A model generated the notes under the pieces. The model made no database searches and was not told the origin of the DNA. It saw only the letters and a list, made by a program, of their open reading frames with translations. From Agaricus subrufescens (lineage: Eukaryota; Basidiomycota; Agaricomycetes; Agaricales; Agaricaceae), in assembly GCA_029945375.1 (NCBI GenBank), contig CM057064.1, positions 806,001 through 870,000 of the forward strand: DNA of 64,000 nt, written 5' to 3'. The translations under genes and the position numbers were made by a program. Positions 24,645 to 36,719 of this stretch are shown one piece after another (positions within the stretch are counted from its first letter, which is position 1; every line of letters begins with the position of its first letter).

Positions 24645-26927
24645 TTAATTGCTGGATTTAAACATTTGTCTGATGCTCCGCTGAATGCGCTGAAGCCAAA
24701 TTCGAAGGAGATTCCTGCCACTGCCAAATTTGATAATGCAATACACAGTTAAAATCCCGAGGAGCGACGCAGCGATACCAATGACGACCTTTGTGACGGT
24801 AAGTGTTCCAAAAATACACATGAAGAAGAAGGCCAGAGAAAATGTAACGACCCTTGAGAATGAATACATGAACCTTCTCGAAATCTCAATCAAAATATGA
24901 AATCTTACGACCACATTACGAGCGCATGTGGCAAGCTCCATACGAGAAGTAGATTCTCCAAATGTTTGAGGTTAACGCCCTCTTCTTCGGTATTCGAGAT
25001 GTATGCAAACTAGACAAAGGATTAGAAGACAAAAACGGCTCTGTGTACACCCTTACAAGTTGAGATGGTGCGCTGGTCCTTCTTGTTTTGTGGTGTCGAT
25101 AAAAAGTGAGAGAAAGGATAAGCCCAAAAATACTGGTCACGATTGACAGGTAACTGGCAATCTGTTCAGGGGAACTACGCGTAGCTAGAGCTGGGTCCTG
25201 AAACATGGGAATTGCTAGAAACGCGCAGTCTGCAGCTAATGTAATGGTTGCCTAACATCACCGGAGTTAAAACTTGTAATAGTGGGAGACAAAGAAAACA
25301 CACAATTACTGATGTCTGGTTCCATTCTTCTTGAACATCGTTCAAGAGGTTTTCCCATTGCTGTGACATAATATATCGGTCAACAGCCAAAAATTTGAAT
25401 TGTTCCAACTGTGCATGTGGAATGAAGAAAAAGAAAGGAGAGAAGATGTCCACGGCCATTGAATGCGGTATATCTTCGAATTCGACGACAGATTGAGTCC
25501 TATCCAATCTGGTCCCCCAGACACCATAATAGTTTCTCAGCCGATCTGCAGCTAAGCAAGAGTTCAGCGTTAGGCAGCCTTCGAAACTCATGGATGGTAT
25601 ATACTCAGATGCATCATAGAGCGGCCTTCACCAATATTTAGTTAAATACGGAGCGTTAATTGAAAATATGCAATACCTATATGCCAGCTTGCCGCATTGC
25701 AATCTATAAATAAATCAATACACATTCCTTATCAAGGGTAGACCTTATCTACTTCTTTCCATTTTCACTAGGTCCAGCATTTTATATAGTTCTTCATAGG
25801 TGAAGTTAGCACTTGAGTTACGTGGAGCAGACATGACGTCTGCGGAGTCTTTCGGTCAAACTGGCATGATCAGTTGGCCAGAAACTCACCTGCCATCACA
25901 CCCATGATGGTATCGATAACATAGTCATTTATCTCAGGAGTGGCTCTGTAGAGATTTGGAAAGTGGTCCCAATGTGTCCTGAACAGGGGTCATCATGGAG
26001 CAGATGGCGTAGATAACAAGCAGGCAGACCAGTATTCGGCCTCAAGGCATAATTCTACACCATAGTCAGGACTGAGGCAAAAAAAAAAAGTGAAGCATGA
26101 GCGACACACGTGTCTGGTACCAAGACAAGTCTCCCCACATCTTATTCAGAATTTTTGAGGTTGATTGTTTGAGCCTAAACTTTTCTAGCCAATAAATGCA
26201 CCGGTTGGGGTGGTACACAAAGTAATAGTTGCAGCCAGCTTCGTTTTCCATCAATTTTCCTTGTTTCCAAAGTAGCCCAAGAAAAAGGTCGCTCCCTGGC
26301 ATTATGGTTAATTCGAGTTTAGAGATCACGTCTTGTATCTGCTTGCTGAAGCCTTCGATTAACGTGCAGATGGCAGGATCATACATCCACTCTTCTGTTA
26401 TGATTCTCCACTATTCGACTTTTTGTCAGCAGATTTACCATAGTTTAGCAGTTGACGCGCCGTCACCTTTGAACCACCACCACAGGAAAACGAAACAAAG
26501 TATGGCAAGCCCTCTGGGTGAACGTATTGTTGCCAATTTGGAGGAAGCTCAGATCTAATGCCATGCAAACCGTTCATGATGGTTTCAAAACGATTGAAAA
26601 GGACTCACTCCAGATGGAAGGATACAGACAACGGCTCGATAATGCGGCAAGGCTTCTTATACTCTCTGCAAAGATAATCATTATCCAATGTTCCCTCGAG
26701 GATCATAACTAACAAACCCACACAGTCCTGTTGAGGCTATAGCGCTGGGTTTTTGACGGAGCACAGGGGTAGAAAACCTCTAGTAAAGCAGATTGTTCAG
26801 CGGGTGCGGGACCTGAGTAACCAACGCAAGGAGATGCAGGGCAACTGTCTTCATTGACCACAGTGGGGGAAGGGGGAAAGGCGTAACTGAGCCCACCCTG
26901 CGGTTCTACCAGTAATGTCTCCGCCAT
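24645..26927 (-). CDS. WW-TM family protein, copy B
   Basis: Same architecture as copy A. The first ATG in frame is at 26927 (MAETLLVEPQGG), and the N-terminal exon ends KTQRYSLNRTV. The first WW-like module is LPPNWQQYVHPEGLPYFV (about 26560-26505). The second exon begins at MYDPAICTLIEGF (26386) and contains NYYFVYHPNRCIYWLEKF. Later come CLEAEYW (about 26045), FFFIPHAQLEQFKFLAVDRY and QEEWNQTS. Membrane segments are TITLAADCAFLAIPMFQ and SIFGLILSLTFYRHHKTR (25260-25080), then VVTFSLAFFFMCIFGTLTV and LLGILTVYCIIKFGSG (24870-24700). The stop is at 24645. Several introns carry in-frame stops, as expected. The gene points away from a Rif1-like C-terminal fragment at 27592, the same arrangement as copy A and the 18.7-kb gene. 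Confidence 0.72.
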
Positions 26928-27591
26928 AGGAGTCCGTGAACAGTGCCTAAGGTGAGTTGCAAGGGATTGCAAGATGGCTGTTAGTGCCAAGGGAACTGTT
27001 GGCTGTCCGCGTCGAGAATTAGCTTTTTACGTGATTGTCAAAAATAGGGCCCTCGGGGCGGCCTTCGGGGCGCCACAAATACATGCCTCATCCTCATGGT
27101 TTTGTAAATGAAAAAGACGCACATCTCGGCACCATTCTATCGGTTCAACTGTCATGGCACCTCGAACTAGAAGTATGTAAGCACCAATTTGGTCTGCATC
27201 GCTGGGATTCATCTGCGGTACAACACGGCTGACCAATGGACGCCACAACAAACAAAGATTTTAGCGTCGAGACAGTGCATCACCGAAGTGATATCGCGAT
27301 ACGGAGTGGATGCTCGGAGGTGGGTGAAATCTCCGACTCTACTGCTGGGCAGAGTGACTTTCATGGAGACAGAAGAAGCCGCCACAGGCGGATAGAGCCA
27401 ACAGTTGCAAGTATGCCATTCACTGGTAGAATAGTGGTCTCCAACCGGAAGAGGTAGGCACCTGGCAAGGAGCGAGTGACGAGAGGTACTACCTTACTAT
27501 GACATGTGACGCGGCAGTTCTCTCCTTACGGAGACAGACTCAAAAGCACGGAAAGAAACCCTTCCAATTTTGATTGCATGCCTACATCCAG
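26928..27591. other. Intergenic, upstream of copy B
   Basis: Open frames here are short and lack motifs. By position it should contain the copy B promoter. No TATA box or repeat stood out. Confidence 0.4.
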
Positions 27592-28090
27592 CTAGTGTAG
27601 TCTCTGTTAATCAGGATCAAAAATTGCATGTGGCCAAGAAACCCAGGGCTCCGAGTCTGGAAGTGGTCGAGTCCACTTAAGTGCTACTTCGTTCAAGTAC
27701 TTCATTAGTAGCACCTCCTCGGCCTCCACGATATCGGCCTGATTAGACTCTTGTTCTACCTCTCCTAGGGGCTGATGACTACATTCTTCCTGGAACATCA
27801 CTCGTCCATCAGTCACCGGAAGAGCAGTGACGAATCAAAGAGTCACCTCGTTCACAGTGCCGTCCGGGCCATCAGCCAACAAGCGCCTTCAATCAGAACC
27901 CACATATGAACCAAGTTTTCCTAGTCGACCTACACATTTGCGGACAACTTCATAACGACTCGATACTGTGGTGTGGTTGAATTGTAGGGAGCTTCACATG
28001 TTCCTATTGAGGAACTGGCGGATGCTGCGAGTAAAATTGGCGAAGAATGCTGGGAGGTTAGATAAGAGGCTACGTACAGTTTGAAATTGA
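27592..28090 (+). pseudogene. Rif1-like C-terminal fragment
   Basis: The stretch matches the 3' part of the 18.7-kb Rif1-like gene: its first half corresponds to about 22340-22590 (AGTGTAGTCTCTGTTAATCA, the LPRYRPDQTLV coding region) and the second half jumps to about 22765-23020 (CCATCAGCCAACAAGCGCCT). Internal sequence is missing, and frameshifts and stops break the frame (for example a TAA in the FPEALPRS-equivalent region). It is not a working gene. Confidence 0.75.
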
Positions 28091-28246
28091 GGGGTTACAC
28101 GGTGTTGTAGGATGCCGTTTAAGTTATGTATGTGTTCAACGGTAATGGCAGGCGTACGAGGGATAGAGAATGAACATATGCTTGCTTTCGGTTGCATTTC
28201 ATGTAACCCCTGTCCAGTGAGATAAAAAAAAAATAGAGTGTGCTAT

Positions 28247-28915
28247 TTATTTGCAAGGACCTTTCAAGTATACACGAAACCGAGTGACGACCTTTCCGAC
28301 CGGTACATAGGACAGCAACTGTAGATTCAAATTCAGGCGACTGCAAACGCTATCATGAAATGAGCAGTGTATACAGGAGTGTAGAGAAAACGGACCTTTT
28401 AAATTACACAAGTTGGAGTCCTCGACTGGACGGGGATGTTCCCCCTCATGAGCGCTCTTGTGGTGAAGGGTAGCCCACTCTGTAGCTTCTTGTTCCAGTG
28501 CATCAATATCACCGCAATTCACGAAGCCTTGCTTAACGAGGCCATGGATGCAGTGGAGGGTCCACGTAACGCAAGTAAAGGTCTCGAATGGCGAGGGGGG
28601 TTCCGTTAAGGAGACTTCGTCAATCCAGTTCAACTCTGCGGCCCGCGAAACATCACAAAACCCAATGTGGAGGGCGCCATCGAGGAGAAAAGAATTCATG
28701 ATGCCATTGTTGGGAGCACTATCGCAAATCCAGCCTGATCCCATCTGTTTGACGTTGAATTTGTACCCTCCTTGTAGAGATCGATGATGATAGAGGGCCC
28801 AGTGAAAACCTTTGCTGATATCGTGATCCCGTATGAATAGGAGGAGATAAATAGCGCCAATTTGGAGGCGTGTATCGGATGGTCGAGCGGGCATTCCAGT
28901 CAACGTGGTAGTCAA
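28247..28915 (-). CDS. Uncharacterised lineage-specific protein
   Basis: A 222-codon open frame. The first ATG in frame is about 28894 (MPARPSDTRLQIGAIYLLL), but the frame stays open upstream to about 28930, so an earlier exon is possible. Visible blocks are MGSGWICDSAPNNGIMNSFL, VTWTLHCIHGLVKQGFVNCG, DIDALEQEATEWATLHH and EHPRPVEDSNLC. I recognise the pattern (GSGWI...D..., CG-DIDALE-E, PRPV-S-C) as one I associate with expanded mushroom protein families, without a known function. The sequence after NLCNLKG is less ordered and may be an intron or read-through. A broken relative lies at 38290-38760, and a 3' relic near 23140. Confidence 0.5.
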   Translation of the reverse strand: MTTTLTGMPARPSDTRLQIGAIYLLLFIRDHDISKGFHWALYHHRSLQGGYKFNVKQMGSGWICDSAPNNGIMNSFLLDGALHIGFCDVSRAAELNWIDEVSLTEPPSPFETFTCVTWTLHCIHGLVKQGFVNCGDIDALEQEATEWATLHHKSAHEGEHPRPVEDSNLCNLKGPFSLHSCIHCSFHDSVCSRLNLNLQLLSYVPVGKVVTRFRVYLKGPCK

Positions 28916-29088
28916 TGTGGCGTATAATGTTCTGAATCACTATTGATTGTGGCGAGACCCTTTGTTAACCTTTTTAGTTATATATACTTCGCGTAACAGG
29001 TTACGGCACGTCCGGCGAATAAGTTCACATGATCAAGGTGTGCTCTCGTTATTAATATATATAGTCTTGCAAGTTTTACTACCCCGGC

Positions 29089-29367
29089 ATGTCTGATTTA
29101 CTTGATCATATCTCGTTAGCCTCAAATCCCTTTGATGCTCCTCACCGCGTGACGCAGAATATGGTTCTGTTCTTTTCTGACCTACCCATTCATCAAAAGT
29201 ACTCATTGCGCGACACTTTCAGTACAACCCCAGAGCAAATTGATGCGCAGAGGCCTTCATGCAACACTATCGTTGATTTAAAGGGAGGTTCAATTGTTCT
29301 CATCAACAAGGAATTTGACGTGCTGCATGTCTTTAGTTTCTCGAATCATTGCAAACAAGTCATATGA
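29089..29367 (+). CDS. Short open frame, unknown
   Basis: Starts at a good ATG (MSDLLDHISLASNPFDAPHR) and runs 92 codons with protein-like composition (YSLRDTFSTTPEQIDAQRPS, VDLKGGSIVLINKEFDVLHV). TATA-like TATATATA lies near 29055. It stops 210 bases before the kinase pseudogene. No family is recognised; it could be a first exon of a larger gene. Confidence 0.35.
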   Translation: MSDLLDHISLASNPFDAPHRVTQNMVLFFSDLPIHQKYSLRDTFSTTPEQIDAQRPSCNTIVDLKGGSIVLINKEFDVLHVFSFSNHCKQVI

Positions 29368-29575
29368 GCCTTGAGATCCCACAACAATCAATACTACGCA
29401 CGACTTCAGATTGGTATCCATACTAATGACCAGTGCATAGCACAATTGTGAATTCAAATCTTGTGATGAAAAGGACACTGCCTGGCGACGTCGGGAAATG
29501 CAGGACGCTCAGCGTCCCTTATCGTGCGACACGACTTTCATCCTCCGACCACTTACACACGTGGACTCAGTCGCC

Positions 29576-30499
29576 ATGTCCTCCGCCATAAAACCTCGCT
29601 TTCCGCCTTTACTTGAACAACAAGAACTTCTGCCATGTCCGCCCGTTGGCTCTACGTCCTTTCTTTTCACCAAAATAATATGCTTCTACATCCATGAGTG
29701 GCTCTTGAAACCGCTTTCTGATTGGTATTGCATTCGCTCGGGAATCCGTATGGAACCAGGTGCCTACATCCTTCCTTTCGGCCTCATCTTGAAGACTGGA
29801 AAACCGCCTTGCCGAGCAGGAGGGCCTTGCTATGAACCTCGCGCGCGCCATGGGTGTGCCTGCCCCTCGTTTTATCTCGTATGGTGAACCGCCCGCGAGA
29901 TATATGCATGACTACTTGCCAACTCTGCTCATGACACGCATTCCTGGAATTCCCTTGATGAGCTCGAGGACGATCAAATAGACGTTGATGCCTTACGAGA
30001 AGATTTCACGCGTATCCTCACAACCATGAGACGCTATAAATCACCATGGGGCAATGCCATTTGCGGCGTCGATGGCGGAGCAATGCGAGGACCGCTCATG
30101 CCTGCAACCCCGCTTGCGCCGTGCCCCAATCAATCTACCTTCCATCAAGTTCTCCGTAAAATAGGCCGTTTCAACACGCTCCCAGAAAGAGCCTCGAGCA
30201 CCGTGGCAAGGGCGGAAGCGCTTTTTGCCCTTCCCGAACACGCGATAGTGTTCACACATGGCGATCTTAACCGACATAACGTCATGATAGGTCCAGATGG
30301 ACACATCTCTGGAATCTTTGACTGGGAAGGAGCAGCCTGGCTCCCCGAGTACTGGGAGTTTAGTGTGGTTTCAATCTTTCCGAGGCGTGGCTGGGAAAAA
30401 TTCCTTGATGAGAAGGTTTCTTTGGGAACCTATAAAAAAGAGGTCGATGGGCACCGTGCAGTCTCCCATTTGGTTGCGGACTCCTATTCCTACTACTAA
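29576..30499 (+). pseudogene. Aminoglycoside-phosphotransferase-fold kinase, broken by two indels
   Basis: The protein belongs to the APH/choline-kinase-like fold. The catalytic loop HGDLNRHNVMIGPDG (about 30260) and the metal-binding segment IFDWEGAAWLPEYWEFS (about 30313) are both present and look intact. The N-terminus is MSSAIKPRFPPLLEQQELLP at 29576. The frame is broken: after ...LPFGLILKTG (about 29800) the conserved continuation (LAMNLARAMGVPAPRFISYG) lies in a frame displaced by one base, and near 29956 (RIPGIPL) it shifts back. An extra A in the run at 29799-29803 and one missing base at about 29956 explain this. In the starting frame a TGA follows at about 29885. Either a pseudogene or two sequencing errors; the preserved catalytic motifs suggest recent damage. 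Confidence 0.75.
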
Positions 30500-31412
30500 A
30501 TCAATGATCATACCAATTTCACCATGCCCGCATTCGCCCAGCATGTGCACTCTTTCTACGATATCAATTTAATCATACTTGCTGACTGTTGTCTTATTTT
30601 TTGAACAAGTGCCCTTCGTAACCCATCAATCTACCCGTTCAACTTTCGAATTTTTCGAAACATGCGTACTAACCGAGGACTTTGTGGCTCAGACGTACAA
30701 CGTCAAACGTGTTGATGTGTTGGGGCGCTGCTACAAAAGTAGCGTCGGTTTACAGGGAGATTCGGCTGTTCCCATTAAGGAACTTCACGTGGTGCAAGTG
30801 TTAGCTTCTAGAATAATCGCAGCTTGGGACCCACAACATCAAACACTGTGACACCGTGGCAATACAACCGTTGTATGTTTCATGTGAGCAATTCAATTCT
30901 GCTTGTACTCGCCACTTTGATCTAGCAACAAGCTTGTTGTTGTCACTCACCGACTCGGAGCCGATGTCAACCTGCCATGCACATTGTCTGTGAGTATTGA
31001 ATTGTTTTGTATTCTTTTTTTAGCCAGACAAGGTAAACATGTTCAACAGTCGACATTTGTAGATAACTGACAACGAACAATATCGAACAATATCTTTACG
31101 AATACGGATCAGGCTTCGATGCTCTAATACAAGAAGAGACGGTTCACAATACGTTTCCAACGCCCCTGGGCGCATGCATATTGACAATTGCAATTACGTT
31201 GATAATAGAATCACCAGGGGAACGAGGACGTCGACATCAGTAACGGCTGGTTAAAGCTTCGAAGTTATACGGAGTGCACCGCCCCAAATTCCGGAGAACA
31301 ATATAAATTCCTCAAATGCTTATAAAACAACGTCAAGCACGGTTCCTGACACCTCCAATTCACTTCCCTGCTATTCCTTTCTGATCAAAACTAGCGTCCA
31401 AAACTTGTTACA
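30500..31412. other. Intergenic region before copy C
   Basis: A plus-strand frame at 30579-30851 (YNVKRVDVLGRCYKSSVGLQ) has no recognisable motif and no ATG near its start. The remainder looks non-coding. Confidence 0.4.
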
Positions 31413-33743
31413 ATGCCTCTGGCAGCTCCGGATAGACTTCCTAGACGTTCCATTCCATGCTCCATCAACACAGTCGAATGTGGCTCTCTTGCTTCCCCCG
31501 ATGGGGGCCGATCTTTTACCATCAGAGAACCGTTACAGCCAGAGACTGTGCTATCAAAATTTATGTACCCACGAGCACCTTCCAGCACCCAACGGTATAA
31601 CCTACAGAGGACTGTGTGAGTGTCGTTTATGCTCCTCGATGGTGTATTATTGATAACTGTCTCTGCAGAGCAGATCACAGTGCTTCTCGCATGATCCAGC
31701 CTTTAACCGTGACCTTCCCTCCCGAGTGGGTGTCTCCTTTAAGATTCGTATCTAGCCAACGTATTAAATTTTGCATGGATTTAGATCAACACTTCCTCCA
31801 GGCTGGGAACAACACATTCATCCAGAGGGATTGCCTTACTTTGTTTTATCCCTACCAGCTGGTGGCCAAATGGTAAACCATATGCCGAGCATCAAGGTAT
31901 AGCAGCAACTGACAGGGAGTTAAACAGAAAAAAGTTATAACTGAAGAGTGGATGTATGATCGCGATATCGCCGCATTGGTTCGCAAATTCATTAAAGAAA
32001 TACAAGACGCGATTTCAGAACACAAAATATCTATATTACCAGATAGCGATCTTTTTCTCGAGCTTCATCGAAGGGAAGGAAAGTTGACGGAGGATGATGG
32101 TGGTGCACATTGTGGTTATTACTTTGTGCACCATCCGAACCGTTGTGTCTACTGGCTGGAAAAAGTGAGGCTGTGGCCCACTGTTTCTAAGAGTCTTAAT
32201 GGCGTTTGGGGAGACCTATCTGAGTACCAGGCTCGTGAGTCACTCGTTTTTGATAATGGTCATGGAACAATCTGACTACTATCCAGAGTTATGCCTTGAG
32301 GCTGAGTATTGGTATGGTACATTACCCCTTCCTGTTTCTCTCGCGCTGATCTCGTATATTGTTAAGGGTACACTGGAACAATTTCCCGGCATTGCATACC
32401 ATCACGCCCGACTCGGACATATATGAGTACGTTGTTGACACCATCCTAGGAGTAATGACAGGTAAGACTCTAGAATCTTGTTGAGGATGCCGGCTCAATC
32501 ACAATCCTTCAGATGTAATATCTGCACCCATGAATACAAGTACCATTTTTACGTATGAATCGCTGCATAGGATGTTGAAGCTTGTACGGGTAGCAAAAGG
32601 TGAATAGATTGGCTCCCTGTAGAATGCACTCATTGATCAATGTCCAGAATTAAAATCATCATCAACCTGGCACATAGGTACCAAAATTTTTCTAAATGTC
32701 AGAGCCTTACCTTACTAACTTGGCCCGTCAAGGTCGCTTCATGATGGAATTAAGTGAGTGCTATTCTTCAACTCTCTAAGATTCGTCGCTGAAAATATTC
32801 AAGCACAGGACCGGCTCAGAAACTACTATGGTTCATGGGGCACTAGAATGGAAAAGGGTCAATCAGTTATTAGAGACCGGGAGGACCCGCATTCATTAAC
32901 CGTGGATATAATCTCTCCCTTACTTTTCTTTATTCCCCATGCAATGCTGGAACGTGCCGAGGCACTGATGGCTGATCGTCGTTTTATACTGCGCGAATGG
33001 GAAATATTCTTCGATGGCATTAAAGAAGAATGGAACCAAACGGCTCTACTGGTGAGCTTGCCCTGTCTTTTATGAGCTCAGTCTGATCGATTCCAGGCAA
33101 CAATTATATTAACAGCAAATTGTGCGTTCCTGGCGATCCCCCTATTTCAAGCTCCAGAACTGGCGACACATAGTTCTGCGGAACAAATCGCCAGCTATCT
33201 TTCTCTCATGGCCAGTCTTTTCGGACTCATGGTCGCCCTGGTCATGTACAGACACCACAAATCCAGAAGAGGTAGTTCCCCGACAGACATAGTGAGTTAC
33301 ACAATATTTCTCGGCATCCGGTTTTCTAAAAGCTTTCATAGTTGGCGCACATCCACGGGAAATACACACAAAAAATTAATAATGTTCACTGGGAACACCT
33401 GTTTCTGGTCTGGAGCTTACCGCATGCCCTCGTAATATGGTCGTAAGTAAACTTCCATTGCACTCGGCCCGAGTATCAATACTCATATATTTGTGGCAGT
33501 GCCGCCGCTTTTGGTTTGGCTTTCCTTCTCATGTGCCTGCTCGGAACAGCCACATCCGCAAAGATCATTGTCGGCGTGTGTACACTGCTTCTCGGTTCCT
33601 TCACTTTCTACTATGTCATCAAATTCGGAAGTGGTAAGAAGCTCTTACGAATCTGGGTCGGGCGCATTCTTCGACATGTAAAGGGTATAAGAGGATTCGT
33701 TTGCTGGAAAAAGCAGAAAGACCAGCTTGGGAATTTATCCTGA
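31413..33743 (+). CDS. WW-TM family protein, copy C
   Basis: First exon 31413 to about 31616 (MPLAAPDRLPRRSIPC ... STQRYNLQRT). A small exon follows with IQPLTVTFPPEW (about 31693). The first WW-like module is LPPGWEQHIHPEGLPYFVLS (31793-31850). The next exon (from about 31937) holds VITEEWMYDRDIAALVRKF and HCGYYFVHHPNRCVYWLEKV. An intron from GTATGG to TTAAG (ending about 32368) joins CLEAEYW to HWNNFPALHTITPDSDIY; read without this intron it looks frameshifted, but it is not. Then come LLFFIPHAMLERAEALM and EEWNQTALL. Membrane segments: ATIILTANCAFLAIPLFQ and SLFGLMVALVMYRHHKSR (33097-33290), then AAFGLAFLLMCLLGTATSAK and LLLGSFTFYYVIKFGSG (33510-33650). The 3' half is copied as a fragment at 38.8 kb. 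Confidence 0.78.
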
Positions 33744-34397
33744 CTACCTTGGCTCGAACATTCACTCATCGACGGTAATCCTTCAATAATCAACTTTACG
33801 ATAAAGGACAATGACAATATACTTGATAACTAATAAAAGTGTTAATACATTGCTTTATAACTCACTGCATGTTGGGGGTCCCTGAGTTTCCGTGAGCTAT
33901 CATACAAGAAAAGAATTCGAGGATAATTGGGGAACCCTGAGACCCAGTGAGACACAGCCAAGACTACATGAGTGAGGTATCCAATATGGGACCTACACAC
34001 GACAAGTGGAAGGCAGTGTTTATGTAAGGAGAAAGATTGATTCATGATCAGTAACGTGCTTTCGACTCTCGTAATATTCCTAATGTTCTTTTCCCACTCT
34101 GTCCTGCGAATCGTGACACACGAGGCTCGAGGACTCACACTAGGATGACTCTGAAACTGATTTTTCTTAAGAATTGCGCTGTGTCGGTCACAGGAGGCAG
34201 TCTGGATGGGCGCTTGGGATTCGCTTGGGATTCGGGAGAAGCAATGATCTATCGGTGTTCCATTTTTCCGTGAACCTTATATTAGCGCCTGGTGTGTGGA
34301 CTATCACACACAGCCATCTTCAACAACAAACAGTCTACGGCTGTCTTGAGGACTGACTGCTGTGGCTTTGTTCATACCCCCTACCCCCACCTTCATC
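33744..34397. repeat. 5' flank shared by copies D, E and F
   Basis: This interval resembles 39400-39942 and 43230-43809. Shared sequence includes ATAAAGG-CAATG/GCGAT, TAATACCTAATGA-type runs, AACTCACGGCATGCTGA and GACAAGTGGAAGGCAGT. It is the upstream region of D; the copies before E and F should act as their promoters. No open frame is shared. Confidence 0.65.
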
Positions 34398-36719
34398 ATG
34401 CAGAACAATGAAACGAATCCCGGTTTAACTCAAGGTACTGGATCTTATTCCGATCCCTATGATGCCCGCAATACAAGGGACTCGGTCTCTGAAGACGGCA
34501 CTACGATAGCAACCGAACGACCACCGTGTGTATGCGAACCGACTTGCCCTTCGCGCTCAGGACGCTACACCTTCAACAGACTTATGTATGTCTCGCTCGG
34601 ACTACCAAAAAAAACTACTCTTTACATCATGATTAAAACCCTCAGAAAGGATGGCTCACCTCAACACAAAATCAAACCATTTTCAATGTCGTTGTCGGAA
34701 AACTGGTGTGTCACTAGTACAAGATAATCATATATGTAAGCTCACAGGGCCATAGCGAGACGCCACTGCCGCCGGGTTGGCAGCGACGTGTTCACCCAGA
34801 AGGATTGCCATATTTTTTCCTACCGCCATCTCCAGATTGCCGAATGGTAACGCGATATATGTTCTGCTTATACCGGAACTTACATGGGCCCGTTGACAGA
34901 GAGTCGTCACTGAGGAATGGATATATGATTCTGAGTCTTTTGCCTTGATTCAAAATGCCATTCAGAACATTCAAGACAAGATCTCCCAAATATCTGATGA
35001 CCATACAGCAACATGGCCTGAAGGTGATAATGATCTCTTTATCGAAATACGTCGCTACTCCGATGGCCAGTTGTGGCCGAACGAAGATGGAACGCCTGTA
35101 TGTGGATATTATTTTGTGAACCACTTAAAGTGGACCATCTATTGGGCCGAAGAGGTCACATTAAATCATGGGCTGTCTCTCCTTCTTCACAATGTACGTG
35201 GTAAGATATCTGAACACCAAGCTGGTGAGCTGTTCGTTCTTATTGAGTGTTTACCTAATAGTGGTATTCCATTAGAAACTTGCCTTGAGGCTGAATACTG
35301 GTATGGTTCACTAGACCTTCCGCGTGTGGAATCCTTATCTTCATTTAGGGCAAATTGGGATTACTTTCCGGCCTTGCAAGATAAAAACCCTAAAACATAC
35401 GACTACGTCATTGAAACAATCGTGGATGTCATGACCGGTAGGTCTAACGCACAATATGGACCTGTGTATCTGAACGAGCAGAAATTAGATATCGTATCTT
35501 CTGATACCTCAGCTTCCGGGTACAAGTATGAGGAATTGCAGAGAAGGTTAGAGATCGTTAAGGCGGCCAAAGGTGACTAATATCCCCGCATAATGAGCAA
35601 TGAATTAAACAATTCCACATCAGAATGCAAGTCCTCTAACTGGCATATAGGTAACTCTATTTTCCACTGTAGCTTGCCTTTCTAACTGCACACTCTATCG
35701 ACACAGGCCGTTTTATGAGAGAGATAAGTGAGTGTTTCTGTTGTAAGAAGATCGACTTAAACCCGCTGAACCATTTCTAGCTTCGGAACGACCCCGAAAC
35801 TACTATGGTGCAGGGTGCGCTCAGCTGAGTAGGGAACAAGCTGTCTTTGAGAGTACTGAGCTACGAGAGCATTCGTCCCTTTTGGCTATTGTATCTCCAT
35901 TCCTTTTCCTCATCCCCCACGCACAACTACAACGTGTGAGGATGCTGATAGTGGATCAAACAGTAGTCATGATACAATGGGACAGGCTTTTCGACCAACT
36001 CCAGGACGAGTGGAACAATACAATCTTGATTGTAAGTTTTCTTCAACCCGCCTGACCCTACATTAACCTATTACAGGCAACAATCATTTTAGCCGCGAAT
36101 TGTGCATTTCTAGCGATACCTCTCTTTCAAGAATCGCCATTTGTTGATACTCACAGTTCACCGGAGCAAATCGCGAGTTATCTATCTCTTACTGCCAGCC
36201 TTTTTGGCCTCATTCTTGGTATGGTGATGTATCGACACCACAAGACAAGGAAGCCCCAAAATCCGGATGAACTTGTGAGAGTCTTAATCAATCTCCGTCA
36301 CTTCTCATCTTGACGCCACATGGCAGGAACTCTACATATATGGAAAGAGCAAGCGGCGTAAGCAACAAACTACTCGCATGCAACATTTATTTCTTGTGTG
36401 GAGTTTACCTCAAGCTCTCGTGATGTGGTCGTAAGTATCATCTGTTCTGCACTAGTTCTATTCCAAAAAATTAATTTATCATCTACAACACATTAGTGTG
36501 ATAGCGTTCTCGATAGCATTTCTCCTGATGTGCTTCTTGGGAACTCTAACCGCGACGAGGGCCATCATTGCCTCCTCCACAGCTTTTCTTGGATGCTTCA
36601 CTCTATACTATGGTCTTAGGTTCGGGAGTGGTCATGACCTAATACAAAGTTGGGCGACAAACCTTACCCAGGTGTTCAGCCGCGTTTCAAAATGCAAGCC
36701 TATGGGCGGAGAGGTCTGA
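34398..36719 (+). CDS. WW-TM family protein, copy D
   Basis: Starts MQNNETNPGLTQGTGSYSD (34398); first exon ends GRYTFNRLM. A small exon carries IKPFSMSLSENW. The first WW-like module is LPPGWQRRVHPEGLPYFFLP (34764-34825). The exon from 34904 has VVTEEWIYDSESFALIQNAI, a helix, and the second module VCGYYFVNHLKWTIYWAEE. CLEAEYW joins NWDYFPALQDKNPKTYDYV across the conserved intron, then GYKYEELQRRLEIVKAAKG. The C-terminal part has FLFLIPHAQLQRVRMLIVD, then ATIILAANCAFLAIPLFQ and SLFGLILGMVMYRHHKTR (36075-36275), and VIAFSIAFLLMCFLGTLTA with AFLGCFTLYYGLRFGSG (36498-36640). From 34684 to about 35600 the DNA is almost identical to copy E. Confidence 0.78.

Noticed and set aside
32288..32460. Apparent frameshift in WW-TM copy C after CLEAEYW
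   Set aside because: The same intron exists in the other copies; splicing GTATGG...TTAAG gives the conserved HWNNFPALH in frame.
34728..35124. Antisense frames of 60 and 110 residues, repeated at 40281-40677
   Set aside because: They are shadows conserved only because the D and E coding DNA is nearly identical; they overlap WW exons and have no motif.
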